Under the pieces are notes generated by a model. It saw only the letters and a program-made list of their open reading frames with translations, searched no databases and had not been told where the DNA came from. The position numbers and the translations under genes are program-made. Below are positions 47,823 to 59,521 of a stretch of DNA of 64,000 nt, piece by piece; the first letter of the stretch is position 1; each line of letters starts with the position of its first letter. This DNA comes from Akebia trifoliata (Eukaryota > Streptophyta > Magnoliopsida > Ranunculales > Lardizabalaceae): the NCBI GenBank assembly GCA_017979445.1, contig CM030716.1, forward strand, positions 15,581,443 to 15,645,442, read 5' to 3'.

Positions 47823-49549
47823 TGAAAGCGCCCTCGATCAGCGGGGTGCGCGGATCCACTTTTGACCCTTGAGGTTTGGGAGTCGCCACCTAGTTATTAC
47901 GGTCTAGGAACCGAACTGACTCTAAAAAAGACAAACTAATTTACGAAAGAGAAAAAGAGTCCGGGGATCACGTTACGGGGTTGGAAGGTATTAGGCACCA
48001 ACCCCGCCCGGCCAAAGCCGGTCTCTACTAACTTTCCAAATAAATCACATTGCTAAAAACCTAGATAAAAATAAAAATAAAAATTTTTATACCTTTCCAA
48101 TAGCAAGGATTTTGTTCCCTCAGATCTGACAAAAATAGCTCCTTGTACCGTACTCCCTTGCTTCGTTCTGTCTCCGGATTTGATTTCGGATCTCCGAGGT
48201 AAGGTATCTCCTTATTTTTGGATCTAAACTCTTCAAGTTTGTTGCGGATTTTGGGATGTTTTTGGAAGGCTTTTAGGCGTTTCTTATGCTAAAATCGAAG
48301 GAGAGATGTTAGATAAGGAGTTGGGGCTCCAAAAATAGGGTTTATGGGAGGCTAGGGGGACTTCTAGACCTACTTCTCTTAGGATTTATGATTTGATACG
48401 AAAATAGGGTGTGAGCACCTCTATTTATAGATGTTTTTTAGGGGTTGATTTGGATAGAGTTAGTATTTAATTAGAGTTCTTTTAATTAGAGTTGTGTTTT
48501 AGTTAAACTTGTTTTAGGTAGAATTGTGTTTTAATTAGAATTGTTTTAGGTAGAATTGTTTTTAAGTTAGAACTCTATTAGATAGAGTTATTTTTTAATT
48601 AGAACTCTATTATGACTTTTGGTCTTATTTGATTGACTTTTAATGTTTTGACTTTAGTCTTAATTGATTGACTTTTAATATCTTGACTTCAGTCTTGCTT
48701 AATTGACTTTAGTCTCACTTGATTGACTTTAATACCTTGACCTTAGTCTTTCTTGATTTACTTTTAATTTTTGGAGACCCCTCCTCCATTATTTCTTTAA
48801 TTCTTTGGACCCCCAAATGGAGGGGTCCTTAAAGAAATATCTCACGAACCCTCAACAATTTTACTTGAAAACCCGATTGATCGATTTCTTCGGTTCAAAA
48901 TTTTAAATTAATTTCATTAATGTTTCACTTTAATTATTTAATGTTTTATTTATTAATTTCAAATTTTTTAATTATAAAAATTGTGAAATTATCGTTTTAC
49001 CCCCGGAGAGGACTTTTCACGTTTCAAGTCGGTTTTTAATGTTCTAAGATGTTTTAGAATCGATTTTTCGTAAGGAATTTAATGGAAATATTAGTTTGTG
49101 TCATTTATGAAATTTTTTTGTGTGAAATGATTGTGAACTTTATGAGGGGCATTTTCGTAATTTTGTCGAATTCTGTTAAAATTGGTGAAATGATTTATTT
49201 GGTTTCGACTTGTTATTTTATGTGTTTGAATGAGTTTTTCTAAGCGTAACGTAGGCTCTAGAGTTGGTTTGAGGTTAGGGGTATTTTGATAATTTGGTCA
49301 ATTTTTAGTGATTTTTATTGTGAAGCTTCTTTTTGGTTTGCAAGATGATGATTTCTATGTTTCTGGGGTAGTATTTTCCTAGCGTAGCGTGGTTTCTAAG
49401 GTTTTGTCAATTCGAGATACCTCATCCGGATTTCTGAAATATTTCTGGTAACAAAATAAAACAATAGAAATAACATCCATCATTGGGAATCATTGCGATC
49501 GGGTTGACGAGTTGATTAATCAGGCGGATGCAAAAATGGGGTGTCTACA
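47823..49549 (-). repeat. 5' LTR of C
   Basis: On the minus strand it begins TGTAGACACCCC and ends GGGCGCTTTCA, 1727 bp. It resembles the B LTRs most closely, including the CTAATTAAA-type repeats before the TATA box at 48422-48429. Confidence 0.92.
48422..48429 (-). promoter_or_regulatory. LTR TATA box (C)
   Basis: TATAAATA on the minus strand, followed by GAGGTGCTCACACCC as in B. Confidence 0.65.
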
Positions 49550-50685
49550 ACCCCTAATAAAATTCACGACCATGTCACACAAAAATTTCATAAATGATAA
49601 AAACGAACATTCCCATTGAATTTCTTATGAAAAACTGATTCCAAAACATCTTGAAACATTGAAAAATGACTTAAAACGTAAAAAATCCTCTTCGAGGGCA
49701 AAACGGTAATTTTACAACTTTAATAATTAAAAATTTTGAAATTAATAAATAAATCATTAAATAATGTAAAGTGAAACATTAAAGTCAATCAAGTAAGATT
49801 AAAGTCAATCTTAAAGTCAATTAAGTAAGGTTAAAGTCAAGATATTAAAAGCCAACCAAGAAAGACTAAAGTCAAAGTATTAAAGTTAATCTCATAAGAC
49901 TAAGGTCAAAACCCTAAATCATAACCCTAATCTAAACTAATCAAGTCAATCTCATAAGACTAAAGTCAAAATCCTAAATTAAAACCCTAAAGACTAAGTC
50001 AATCTCATGAGACCAAAGTCTAAACCTTAATTGAAATCCTAAAAGAAACCCTAATCAAACCCTAATTATCCTAAAAAACTTTATAAATAGGAGCCTCCAC
50101 ACCCTATTTTCATATCAAAGAAAAAACCTTAGAAAAGTAGGTGAAGTAGCCTCCACAACCTCTCCAAAATCTTAATTTTGGAGCCCCAACTCCTTGCCTA
50201 ACACCCCTACTTCGATTTTAGCCTGAAAAACACCTAGGAACCTCTCGAAAATACCCCAAAAATTCACAACAAATTCAAAGCACCCATATCCAAGAAGGAG
50301 ATACCTTACCTCGGAGATCAGAAATCAGATCCGGAGACAGAACGAAGTAAGGAGTACGGTACAAAGAGCAGTCTCACTAGATCTGAGGGAATAGCACCTT
50401 TACAGATCGAAGTTAAGATTTTCATATTTTTTTGATCTAGGTTTTGTCATTAGCGATATAGTTTTATTTGGGATAAGTAGAGACCGACATTGGTCGGGTG
50501 GGGTTGGTGCCTAACACCTTCCAACCTCGTATCATGATCCCCGGATTCAGATTTTTTGTAGTAGATTAGTTTTTTATCCGTTTTAGAGTCAGTTTGGTTC
50601 CTAGACCATAATAACTAGGTGGCGACTCCCAAACCTCAAGGGTCAAAAGCGGATCCGCTCACCCAGCGGATCGAGGGCACTTTCA
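49550..50685 (+). repeat. 3' LTR of A, second part
   Basis: ACCCCTAATAAAATTCACG to GGCACTTTCA. It matches from 16243 of the 5' LTR onward. The 82 bp equivalent to 16161-16242 are missing between the two parts. Confidence 0.9.
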
Positions 50686-50690
50686 ACGTG

Positions 50691-50842
50691 ATCCCCGGAC
50701 CCATATTTTTTGTAGTAGATTAGTTGATTTTTTTCATTTCGAGTCTATATTCGGTTCCTAGACTATAATAACTAGGTGGCGACTCCCAAACCTTAAAAGT
50801 CAAAAGTGGATCCACGCACTTCGCGGATCGAGGACGCTTTCA
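50691..50842 (+). repeat. 3' LTR of E, last part
   Basis: ATCCCCGGACCCATATTTTT... to GAGGACGCTTTCA continues the E LTR exactly where it stopped at 15846. It matches the end of the 5' LTR (about 7836-7987). Confidence 0.92.
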
Positions 50843-52016
50843 TACGATAGGGACCACCAAGCTCATACGTGGTATGGGATGCATATGAGATTGGAGTCGC
50901 AATTAGAATACGAGTTATTCTTTTCTATCTTTACAAGTGAACTCGCAATGTAAAGGTGGTCGTATATGAATGGTTTGTATATTTGAGAATCATATGCATG
51001 CTTGATAGGCATAGACGAAGATGATTAGTCAGTGATCACTAACAATCTATAATAGTCGAACGTTCTGACACATCGAAAAGAGATCTATTGCTTACGGTCA
51101 TGTCAAACGATCAGCTTGAGTCGAATAAATGGTCCCGCAAGTGTGGTAAACAGTGACCAACTACAAAATCAGGAATTAATACTTTATTATGAAACATCAT
51201 GTCCTGACTGGGAGCGATCCAGTCGTGAATCCCAACTCTCTAATTCCACTACTCCACCATTGTATATTATGTACATGTTGCCTTGTTTTGATATATAAAA
51301 TGAAATGCATGTTTAATGTTTCCATTTGATCAATTAAATTTGTATAAAAAAAAATGTTATAATAAGTACTGCTGATCGATGTAATGTGAGTTTTAAAATG
51401 TTTAGTTGCTCATCCCTGACTATATGTACCAGTTAATCGTAGTTTCTTCTGTAAAACTTTACATATTTTAAAATGATTTAGTATGTTTATTCGTTCATGT
51501 TAGAAGAGGTCATTGACAGAAATTGTTTGATTCCTTACTGGGTAATCATTGTTACTCACTCTTTTCTTCTCCATTTTTTAGTCTCAGATTCAGAGCTTGA
51601 CGAGGTAGGTATGGAGCAGGAGTGAGGATCATCTGATGGGTCAGATAGACAACTAGAGTTCGTCACCTGGTGAGTATTGGGGCTACACCCCTAGTAGGTC
51701 GATTTGTCAAGGAGTATTATAGATGTTTTTCTGAGCGTTATGACTTTTGTTAGAGTGAGAAATTTTTGTATAATCATATGTATAAATTTCTTCTTCCGCA
51801 CTCTGATCTATCGTACATTATTAGATGTATATAGGCTTTTGTTAGTATTATATTTTGTATGTTTATATGCAGGATTGTATATTGTTTATCAAGTGTAGGT
51901 TGAATGCCTTGGAATGCTAACATAAACAGAGGAGACCATGCCAAAATTTCGAGATGCCACCTACTACCTCGAGATCTGACATAGGGATTTGTGTTATCGT
52001 ATGGTGGGGTGCCACA
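50843..52016 (+). repeat. 3' LTR of G, second part
   Basis: This resumes the G LTR after the E insertion. The first bases TACGA nearly repeat TACGG at 6282-6286. The end is placed at 52016 (GGGGTGCCACA) because the minus-strand LTR at the right edge of the window is similar from its tip GGCACCACA inwards (63860-64000 against 51877-52016). Confidence 0.7.
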
Positions 52017-52960
52017 AGATGTCTCCATATCAATGTGGTGTATTTGAAATCCAATATGACGCAGTGAATCTCCAATGATGCGTGATAGTATACACAAGAG
52101 TGATAGTAGCTATTTTTGGGTTCTTCTAGAGCATCTAATGTATATAAATATATCATTATCTCAATTAGGAAATGGTTTTTGGTCCTTGGTCCATTCTATC
52201 TTCTCCCTTTAATGCCCTTGGCATTTTTTTGTAATTTTCTATTTTTAGATAGATTTTTGTTGTTGTAATTTTTTGTAATTTCTCAAAGAAGAAGATAGTG
52301 TACCTTAGTTACTAAAATGAATACAAGTGTTAGTTTCATGACTTCTATTGTATCCTTACAATGACTATAGGTTAGACTCCCTCTATCAGTGAGAGGAGGA
52401 AGCCTAGGAGTAAGCTTTTAATTATGTATTTATGTTCTTTATCCTTCCATATTTTTTTTTTTTATGATTATTGGGTTCTTTTTAAGATTTTATCTAACTC
52501 TAATGGATCAAAGTTGTAGATGAATCTCTACAGTTCTTATGCTTAACTTAGATGTTTTATACTTAGATAAGATCAATATAAAATATACTTAATTTAGAAA
52601 ATTGATAGTAGGGACTTCGCACATTAGTGAGTGAATAAGTCCTAACTATTGTATTATTTCAAACTTCATGCTAGATCTTCCAACCCAAAGAACTCACACC
52701 TAGCCCTTGGAGTTGAGTGAAAAAAGGATAGACTTAAATATGATTTTATTTGCTAATCCTAGGTTACTCTAATCACTAATGGCTTTCTTCTCTAATTTTT
52801 TAATATAATTTTCATTTTTATTGCTTTATTTTCTAACAATATTTACTCTCCTTTTATTTCACAAAATATAAAAATAAAATTTAAAATAATAACTTAGATT
52901 AACTTCATTTTGCTTTGCTTGGTAACAACCTCCTTTTCTCTTGGGTTCGATCCCTTACTT
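52017..52960. other. Unassigned AT-rich sequence
   Basis: It follows the G LTR. I see no gene. Short blocks such as GGGTTCGATCCCTTACTTGCC (52942-52962) look retrotransposon-like but are too little to assign. Confidence 0.35.
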
Positions 52961-52979
52961 GCCCCACAAGTTCTGGAGA

Positions 52980-53330
52980 GTGTAAATACAAACAATTTAA
53001 TTTTTGAAGTGATGACATCAGTCGTCAACTCAGTTATCATAGTGTTTGCAAGCCAATTTATCAGCAGACTTAAAATTTTCTTCCATATTCTTCAAATACT
53101 CTTGTGCACTATTAGTCAGAGATAGGGATGTCGTAATGTTGTTAGTAATCGTCATCATCATAAACATCAAACTAAACCTATTTAATCTTTTTCAAACGAC
53201 AAGTAGATTCTCTTGCTCTACCATACTGTTCTCAGTAAGGTCTGAAGGTTTTGCAAAAATGAGCGTTAGGTCAAGATCCTGAACATCTAGAGTGAATTAG
53301 TTATGCTCATACCATTTTGAAAAATTTGAT
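52980..53330 (-). pseudogene. Decayed retroelement gag fragment (UBN2 type)
   Basis: On the minus strand one reads LNRFSLMFMMMTITNNITTS and then SAQEYLKNMEENFKSADKLA. This is the pattern of the UBN2 gag-polypeptide domain of plant copia-type elements and derived proteins (RLSLMFMRMTI...YLKFVEERFKSADK). A stop (TGA) lies just before the first block and others follow the second. Length is about 110 codons, roughly a third of a normal gag. No neighbours of the same element are recognisable. The match is from memory of the family pattern. Confidence 0.6.
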
Positions 53331-54055
53331 CTGATAAGGATTGTGACGGTAAATGCATGAGAGTGCAATGAACTGGGAACTAAAATAGAATAAGGACAAT
53401 GCTCTAATAACTGCCTTGTGTTCTATTTGACAATGATAAACTCATAAATATCACATAAATTTACCCTTTGGGTTAAACTAAGTATTATTATTTACTCATT
53501 TTAGGGTAATAATTAATTTAGTTACCTTATAAGGCTAACACAATTTACATAATTTATTTAGTTAGTTTTGTTACCTTTGGGTATCCAATCTTACTTCTAT
53601 TAAATTCATGTAAATCATATTACCTTATCTAGATTTTAATTAGTTAAATGAAATTCTCCTTTGGACTAACATCATTTATCTAATTGAATCTGCAATTACA
53701 AATATTATTATTTTATAATATCTCCTCGATGACCAAAATTTAATGCAATTTGGATATTATATAAAATTTACAATTTAAGCTACTTTGACAGGTACAAAAT
53801 TAATAGAATTTATCCTTATCAAAATTATCCAATAATATTTACGACATTTTTAGGTTTTACTAAAAGGTTCCAATAATAATAATAATATTGCACACAAGGA
53901 AAATTTATATTATGGAAACAAGAATATTCTTAATGACAATTGAAGTTATGTACTTACAATCAATTGTTTAGAATTAATGTAATCATAATATGTTATCTAG
54001 TAGACATGATCTCAAAACATAATCGAAATCCATGGTAGTTAAACTAAGAAATCAA
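53331..54055. other. Unassigned AT-rich sequence
   Basis: Very AT-rich, no reading frame or repeat that I can support. Confidence 0.35.
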
Positions 54056-54840
54056 AATCTTGTGCCAATATGGAAGGATTTAAAACAAAAAATAGAATCT
54101 ATGTTAATGATTCAAAAATCAAAATTTTGAATGTATGTTCCTAACCAAGAATCGAAAATTTGAATCTATATGTATGATCAAAAATTGAAAATCTGAATTT
54201 ATGCCCATAATCCAAAAACTGAAAATCCGAATTTATATTCATAGTCCAAAAACCAAAAATTTGTATATATGTTCATGATCAAAAATGAAAATCTGAATCT
54301 ATATGTTCATGATCCAAAATAAAAAATTTGATCTATGTTCATAATCCAAAAATTGAAAAATTAGAATCAATATTTGTGATAAAAAAAATCTTAATCTATT
54401 TTTTTATGATCCAAAACCAAAAATTTGATCTGTGTATGGTCATGATAAAAAAAAACAAAAATCTGAACTATATGTTCATGATCAAAAACCAAAAATCTGA
54501 TCTATATGTTCATCATAAAAAAAATGAAATGATCAAAAAATAAAAATTTGAACTATATGTTCATGATTGAAAACCAAATATCTGATCTATATGTTCATGA
54601 TAAAAAAAAAAAAAAAAAAAAAAATTGAATTTATATATTCATAGTTTCAAAACGAAAATTAGAATCTATGTCCATTACCAAAATGGAAAATCTGAAACTA
54701 TGTTCATATTTCCAAAGTGGAAAATAGAATATATGTTTATTGATTTAAAACGGAAAATCTGAATCTATTTCATAGTTTCAAAAACTGAAAAATATAATCT
54801 ATGTTCATTGATTCAAAACCCAAATTTTTTTCACAAATTT
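54056..54840 (+). repeat. AT-rich short tandem repeat
   Basis: Irregular units of about 30-45 bp built from ATGTTCATGATC, CAAAAACCAAAAATC and TGATCTATATG. More than fifteen copies can be followed. Unit length varies, so it looks like an old simple-sequence expansion. Confidence 0.7.
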
Positions 54841-55390
54841 AAACAAAATTATGGACACTATCATACATGAATAATCTATAATCCAAGATATATAGATTCA
54901 AAAAACCAATGCTCTAATACCACAATTCACGTGTTGATGAACGAAGTACATAATCCTAATGTGAAATTCTTTTAGTTCTAGATTCGCCTTCTCTCTATTT
55001 TCTAATTGGATCGATTAATGTTCTAGTGATTGATGAAGATCATTATATTTAGGATCCTATCAATATGTTTTGTGCTTTTCTTTCTTTCTCTCTCTCTATC
55101 TCTCTTTCATTATGGGGTGCCGATCCTCTTATATAGATGGAGATTGAGGGCCTAGAGTTTCTCTTTTAGTAAGATTCCTATCCATCAAGGTTTCCTACTA
55201 AACTTAAAGAGTAGATTACTAATTCAAACGATATTGGGAGTCTACCTTAATATTGACATTTGTAATATTAGAATCCTTGTGCAAGTAAAGTTACTTAAAC
55301 CATGAGGTCAATGGGCCACACTAATTGGATTCTAGCGTGATTTTCTAAAAGAAATGATTTAACCTCCTTTACAATTAAAAACCTACAAAT
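54841..55390. other. Unassigned AT-rich sequence
   Basis: Includes a CT-rich stretch at 55078-55110 (TCTTTCTCTCTCTCTATCTC). No gene is supported. Confidence 0.35.
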
Positions 55391-56330
55391 CTAGTTGTTT
55401 AGAATTAGAGAGGTTACCTCGTATGAGTCATCATCAATGACTATATTATGAAATACCCCTTGCAATGATTCTTGAATCTTTTTCAACATTACTTCTTTTG
55501 GTAAGAATTTTTTTTCAAAAAGCCAAAAATTTGTTTCTATCCAATAATGGTGGATAACAACACAAAAGCACACATTTAACATTTGAGCAACATACTTTGA
55601 AAACGAATGCCTCATATCACTAGCATTTCCTCTTTTAAAGATCCTAGCCCAATCCGCGTTACCCCAAAAAGTTTTAAAAATTTTCACCATATCCACCTTG
55701 TGAAATGACATCTAAAGAAAAGATGATAATTTGTTTCTTTATTGTGCAAACATAATGAACATCAAGAAACCCATTGGAAACCTTTCTTATTCAAAATTTC
55801 AATCATTGCAAGCTTATTAAGCATAGCTAACCATGCTATAAAAGAAAGCACAAAACTTTCCTTTTTCCCCAAATCGTACGGCATCACTCTATATGTCGAT
55901 CTGAACCTATCATTGCTAAGAAAGCTGACTTGGAAATGAATTTGCCATTAATCGTGAGAGACCATAGTATTTTTTCCTCCATAATGTTCCTTGGTGCTCT
56001 TCTAGTCAACACCAAATCCCTAACCACCTGCATTCTGTCATTATATGGTTAAGGAGCGACCAACCATTATCCAAAGTAAAGTCTGAAATTTTTTCATCCT
56101 TATTACTATCAAACTGTGAGATAATACGATTACCAAATTTTTTCTTTTATGATATTGTCTCCTTCGAACCAAAGATCCCGCACATGAAAGTGTTGTTGCC
56201 ATTCCCAACTATAAATCAAATTTGTTTCATGATGAACTTTCTTGCCTTCAAAATACCCTTCCAAGCCCAAGAGGCATTATTTGGAGTTTGGCAAGTCCAG
56301 ACATCGCCCTCCCAAAATCTTGCTTTGTCG
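55391..56330 (-). pseudogene. C-terminal end of a LINE ORF2 (broken)
   Basis: On the minus strand, from 56330 down, one reads ASWAWKGILKARKFI with FIVGNGNNTFM. Then come LNKKGFQWVS, the cysteine-histidine motif CSLCLHNKETNYHLFFRCHF at about 55701-55763, and an open stretch at 55391-55711 with IHHYWIETNFWLFEKKF. This order is that of the zinc-binding reverse-transcriptase tail of plant L1-type LINEs. The RT and endonuclease domains, which would lie to the right, are not recognisable. Stops and at least one frame shift (near 55690) break it. LINE insertions are commonly 5' truncated, which fits. No clear poly-A tail is seen. Confidence 0.7.
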
Positions 56331-58180
56331 CGAGTTGGGGAAATTTATACAATTAAAACCACCTTACAGTTTCGAGATGAAGGATCACACAAACAAGCAA
56401 CTAGGCCTTGAACAATAGGCGAACGACCTTACATACAAGAATTCTTTGTTTTACTTGAAAATAATTAATTAGAGGGTAAAAGGACAAATTAAGGAACCGT
56501 TAGAAGAATATGGAGAGAAAAACATGAGGAAGAGCCTCGACAAAAACAAATGATGAAAGTGGTGGTGTTTAGTATTCTTTCATCTTGGAAGTAAGGATAT
56601 GACCATCTTTACTTTGTCTTTGTGACAACTCTCTTAGTGATATCCATAAGAGCCATCTTGGATCGATTGTTGCAACAGCAAGACTGACGTGCTTAACTAC
56701 TAGCTCTCTCATCCTTCACATTCCATGGCTCTTACCAGGGTATACTACTACACCTAGAAGGACATGAGGCACACCAGTTTATATTTTTAATGTCAGATTT
56801 CAATTAAAATGAGGTTACAAAGCTATTATTTTTTTCACAGTAGGTTGCGTGAAAATTCTAGAAAGGTTTATAACATCAAGTTTTGAAAAAATCAACATTA
56901 AAAATATATTTCTTTTTTGCGGCTTTACACACGAATTCTAGGAAGGTTTATATTGACATTTTTTCAAAAATTGACATGATAAACCATTAATAATATAAAC
57001 TCTAGCTAGCTAGGAAGCTTTTTTATTCTCATAACCTTTTCCCTATTTTCCTTTTCTAACCCCAAACCCTAAATTGTACTCATCTAGAATGATTATATAA
57101 GGTGTATGTTTGGAGACCATGAAGAAAAGAAAAAAAATCATCATCACATCAAGATCGTATTAGCATGAAAGCGTTTATGAAATTTTGTCTTTAAACTTCC
57201 GTTTAGTAAGTAAATAAGGAAGGAAAACGACACTTGCAGAAGGAATCACCGTGTTGTTGAAGATGTGCAAACTAAATTCTAGATGATTCTTTGTTAGAAT
57301 TGCAAAATGATGGAAATATAATAAAAGCTAAATTTTGGAAATTTCTTTGTTACAAGAAAACATGTAGGAATATTTCCGTAATAATGCATGTAACCAAGAA
57401 AATAAAAACAAAAACTGATGTTATATATGCAATATAATATCAATTTTATATATAAAAAAATTGATGCTATATGATTGGTTGTATTATTCATCGTGTAAAA
57501 ATTCTTTGAAAAAGATAATAGCAAAATATAAAATAAAATTAAAAACCTACTTTAGATTATCAAGTAGGGTTGTTCCACTAAGGATTATGGGACTAATATT
57601 CTAGATTTTAGAAAAACAAAGGAAAAGGGGTGTGATTTTAGATATTAAACTAAAAAATAATTAAATTAAATAAAAAATATGAATTGAAAAATATCTAAAG
57701 AGACTGAATCCACTAAGGACAATTAATTTATATCAATTTATTTTCAAGTTCTTTTTGAATAACTCAAATCAATAAATCGACAAAGGTTCTTGAATCAGAA
57801 AGTATAACAATAAAAGTCATTCACATTTTATGGCAACTCAATGACACTCTATCCCATTTAGTTTTAGCACATCAACATAAACCCTCACTATCTTAGTTTT
57901 TTTTCTATCCAATAGACCTACCACTTTCATTTTTACAACTAATCACTCTCAAACAGGCTATCTTGATCTCCCTTTCACCATCTTTCTCACGTACATTCAC
58001 ACCATTGTTCAACCTTCTCAGATTATTCTTTCTTTTCACATGAGATAACGAAGGGAAGTGGTGACTTTGTACTATCAAATTTCTCATTGCTCACATTGTG
58101 ACGTTGTGCCTCAAACTATTTGCAAAAGCATCCAAGCTCGGCTGTAAATACATGGGCTTTGAAACCTTCCAAAGTTTTGA
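56331..58180. other. Unassigned sequence
   Basis: No gene recognised. Around 56850-56970 two diverged copies of a GAATTCTAGGAAGGTTTAT-like block lie about 85 bp apart. The rest is AT-rich. Confidence 0.35.
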
Positions 58181-59521
58181 ACCCATCTACTTAGGTTTTA
58201 GAGTCGTCACCATTCAAAGAGGTTGGGTGTGATTGGGCATCACTAAAATATGTTTTAAAATCTGTTTTTATTAGTAGTGACTCTCATATGTAAAAAACTA
58301 CCTAAAATTCTAAGGGAGTTCGATTGAGGAACAATGAAGGTATTAGACACTTTGTCTTTCCCATCCTAAAATGGTTACGAATATGATCATAAAAGAAGCA
58401 TTAAAACTATTTTTTTTTAGAGTTTTGAAGGTAAAAGAGATTATATAAAGGATTAGGGGAAAATTGACTATAATTTTATTTTAGAAAATGAGCAAATTAA
58501 GATAATGAGTAAGTCAACTAGAAGTAGGTGTTTGTTGCATTTTTTGTGAGCTTGGGACTTTAATGGAAATCTACATGTATTTCATCATTTGAGGTCTCAA
58601 AGCTTGAAAATAAGTTTATGCACTCCCTTGGAGACTTTATTTGTTAGTTTGATCCTTAAATGATGTTCATGGATTGAATAAAACCATATTAGAAGCAAAT
58701 CTTATGCATACATTTTTTTTTTCCATTTTTGGATTGCTTTTGTTGGTTGTAAAAGTTGAATATAGGTCCATAGGGACCTACACTCTTGCTTACAGCCATT
58801 TTCAAAGTGAGTGTATGCAAAGTATATGTATGTGATGGAATTATCAAGAGAAGATTACCTCTTAAGAGGGTTTACTCTTTAGCTCTATTGGCCTTAAAGA
58901 AAAGAACAAAAATAACAAGAAACCATTATTTTAGGAATTTAAATTGCATGAAAAGTAGATGAAATTAAAGAGATTCTATTTATGAATTTAAATTACATGA
59001 AAAATAAATAAAAGTAAAGTATCCAAATCTAATGATCTCAAGGAATTTATTGAGGACTTATAGGGAAGATAACCCCTAAGAAGGATTACTCTCTCTCCTC
59101 AAGTCTTTAGAATATAAATTTAAAAACTATATTAGAAAACATGAAAGTAAACTTACAAATAAGAAAATTGCTTAAAATAAATAGATGGTGGTAGTAAGAA
59201 AGATGATAATGGAAAATAAAAGGTTTTGCCTTACATTGGTATTTTTTTCTTCTTTTTGAGTTTTTCTTCTATGGAATTTGAGAGAATAGGAAGGCTAGAG
59301 ATGTTTCAGAGAGATTTGAATAGAATTTTGAACCACCAAAATGAGTTTTTTCATTTTACCTTGGAAGGGTCTCCTATTTATAGGATTTTGGGAGACCCTT
59401 GGAGATAGCTTGGTCCTAAAACCTAAACCTTTCAATATTCTAGGAAAAACCTTCATGAAAAACATCAATTACACATTCTAACCTTGGCCTTAATGATCTT
59501 TAATCTCTTGTAGAGTTATAC
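58181..59521 (-). repeat. Worn Tat-type LTR, minus strand
   Basis: It has the landmarks of a Tat LTR in the right order on the minus strand. These are GAGTCGTCACC (58202), AAGGTATTAGACACTTTG (58337), and a TATA box with CTATAAATAGGAGACCC (59375-59382 on the minus strand) at the expected distance. It is not close to the other LTRs in sequence. Both ends are unclear, and element D cuts it on the right. Confidence 0.5.

Larger units (their letters stand above)
43657..49549 (-). mobile_element. Truncated non-autonomous Ogre-like element C
   Basis: A minus-strand relative of B. It has a 5' LTR (47823-49549), primer site, leader and the same fused gag-pol remnant as B. It then stops at 43657 in sequence equivalent to about 29808 of B, with no 3' region and no 3' LTR. 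The truncation coincides with loss of 82 bp of the host LTR, so a deletion removed the element's end together with flanking DNA. Confidence 0.88.
15847..50685 (+). mobile_element. Near-complete Ogre-like element A (holds nested B and C)
   Basis: The order is LTR, tRNA-Arg primer site, leader of about 3.3 kb, ORF1, gag-protease, RT-RNaseH-aRNaseH-integrase, structured 3' region, purine tract and LTR. This is the plan of Tat-lineage Ogre elements. Without B and C it is about 17.2 kb. Every coding part is broken by stops or frame shifts, so it is no longer autonomous. It is inserted in the 3' LTR of E. Confidence 0.9.
6287..50842 (+). mobile_element. Internally deleted Ogre-like element E (holds nested A, B, C)
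   Basis: The element has a 5' LTR (6287-7987), primer site, long leader, remnants of pol, a structured 3' region, a purine tract and a 3' LTR split by element A. Without the nested elements it is about 9.7 kb. No ORF1, gag, protease, RNase H or integrase core is recognisable, so it must have depended on another element's proteins to move. It sits inside the 3' LTR of G. Confidence 0.85.

Noticed and set aside
56740..57010. Possible DNA transposon end with repeated GAATTCTAGGAAGG-like blocks
   Set aside because: No terminal inverted repeat or target duplication could be seen.
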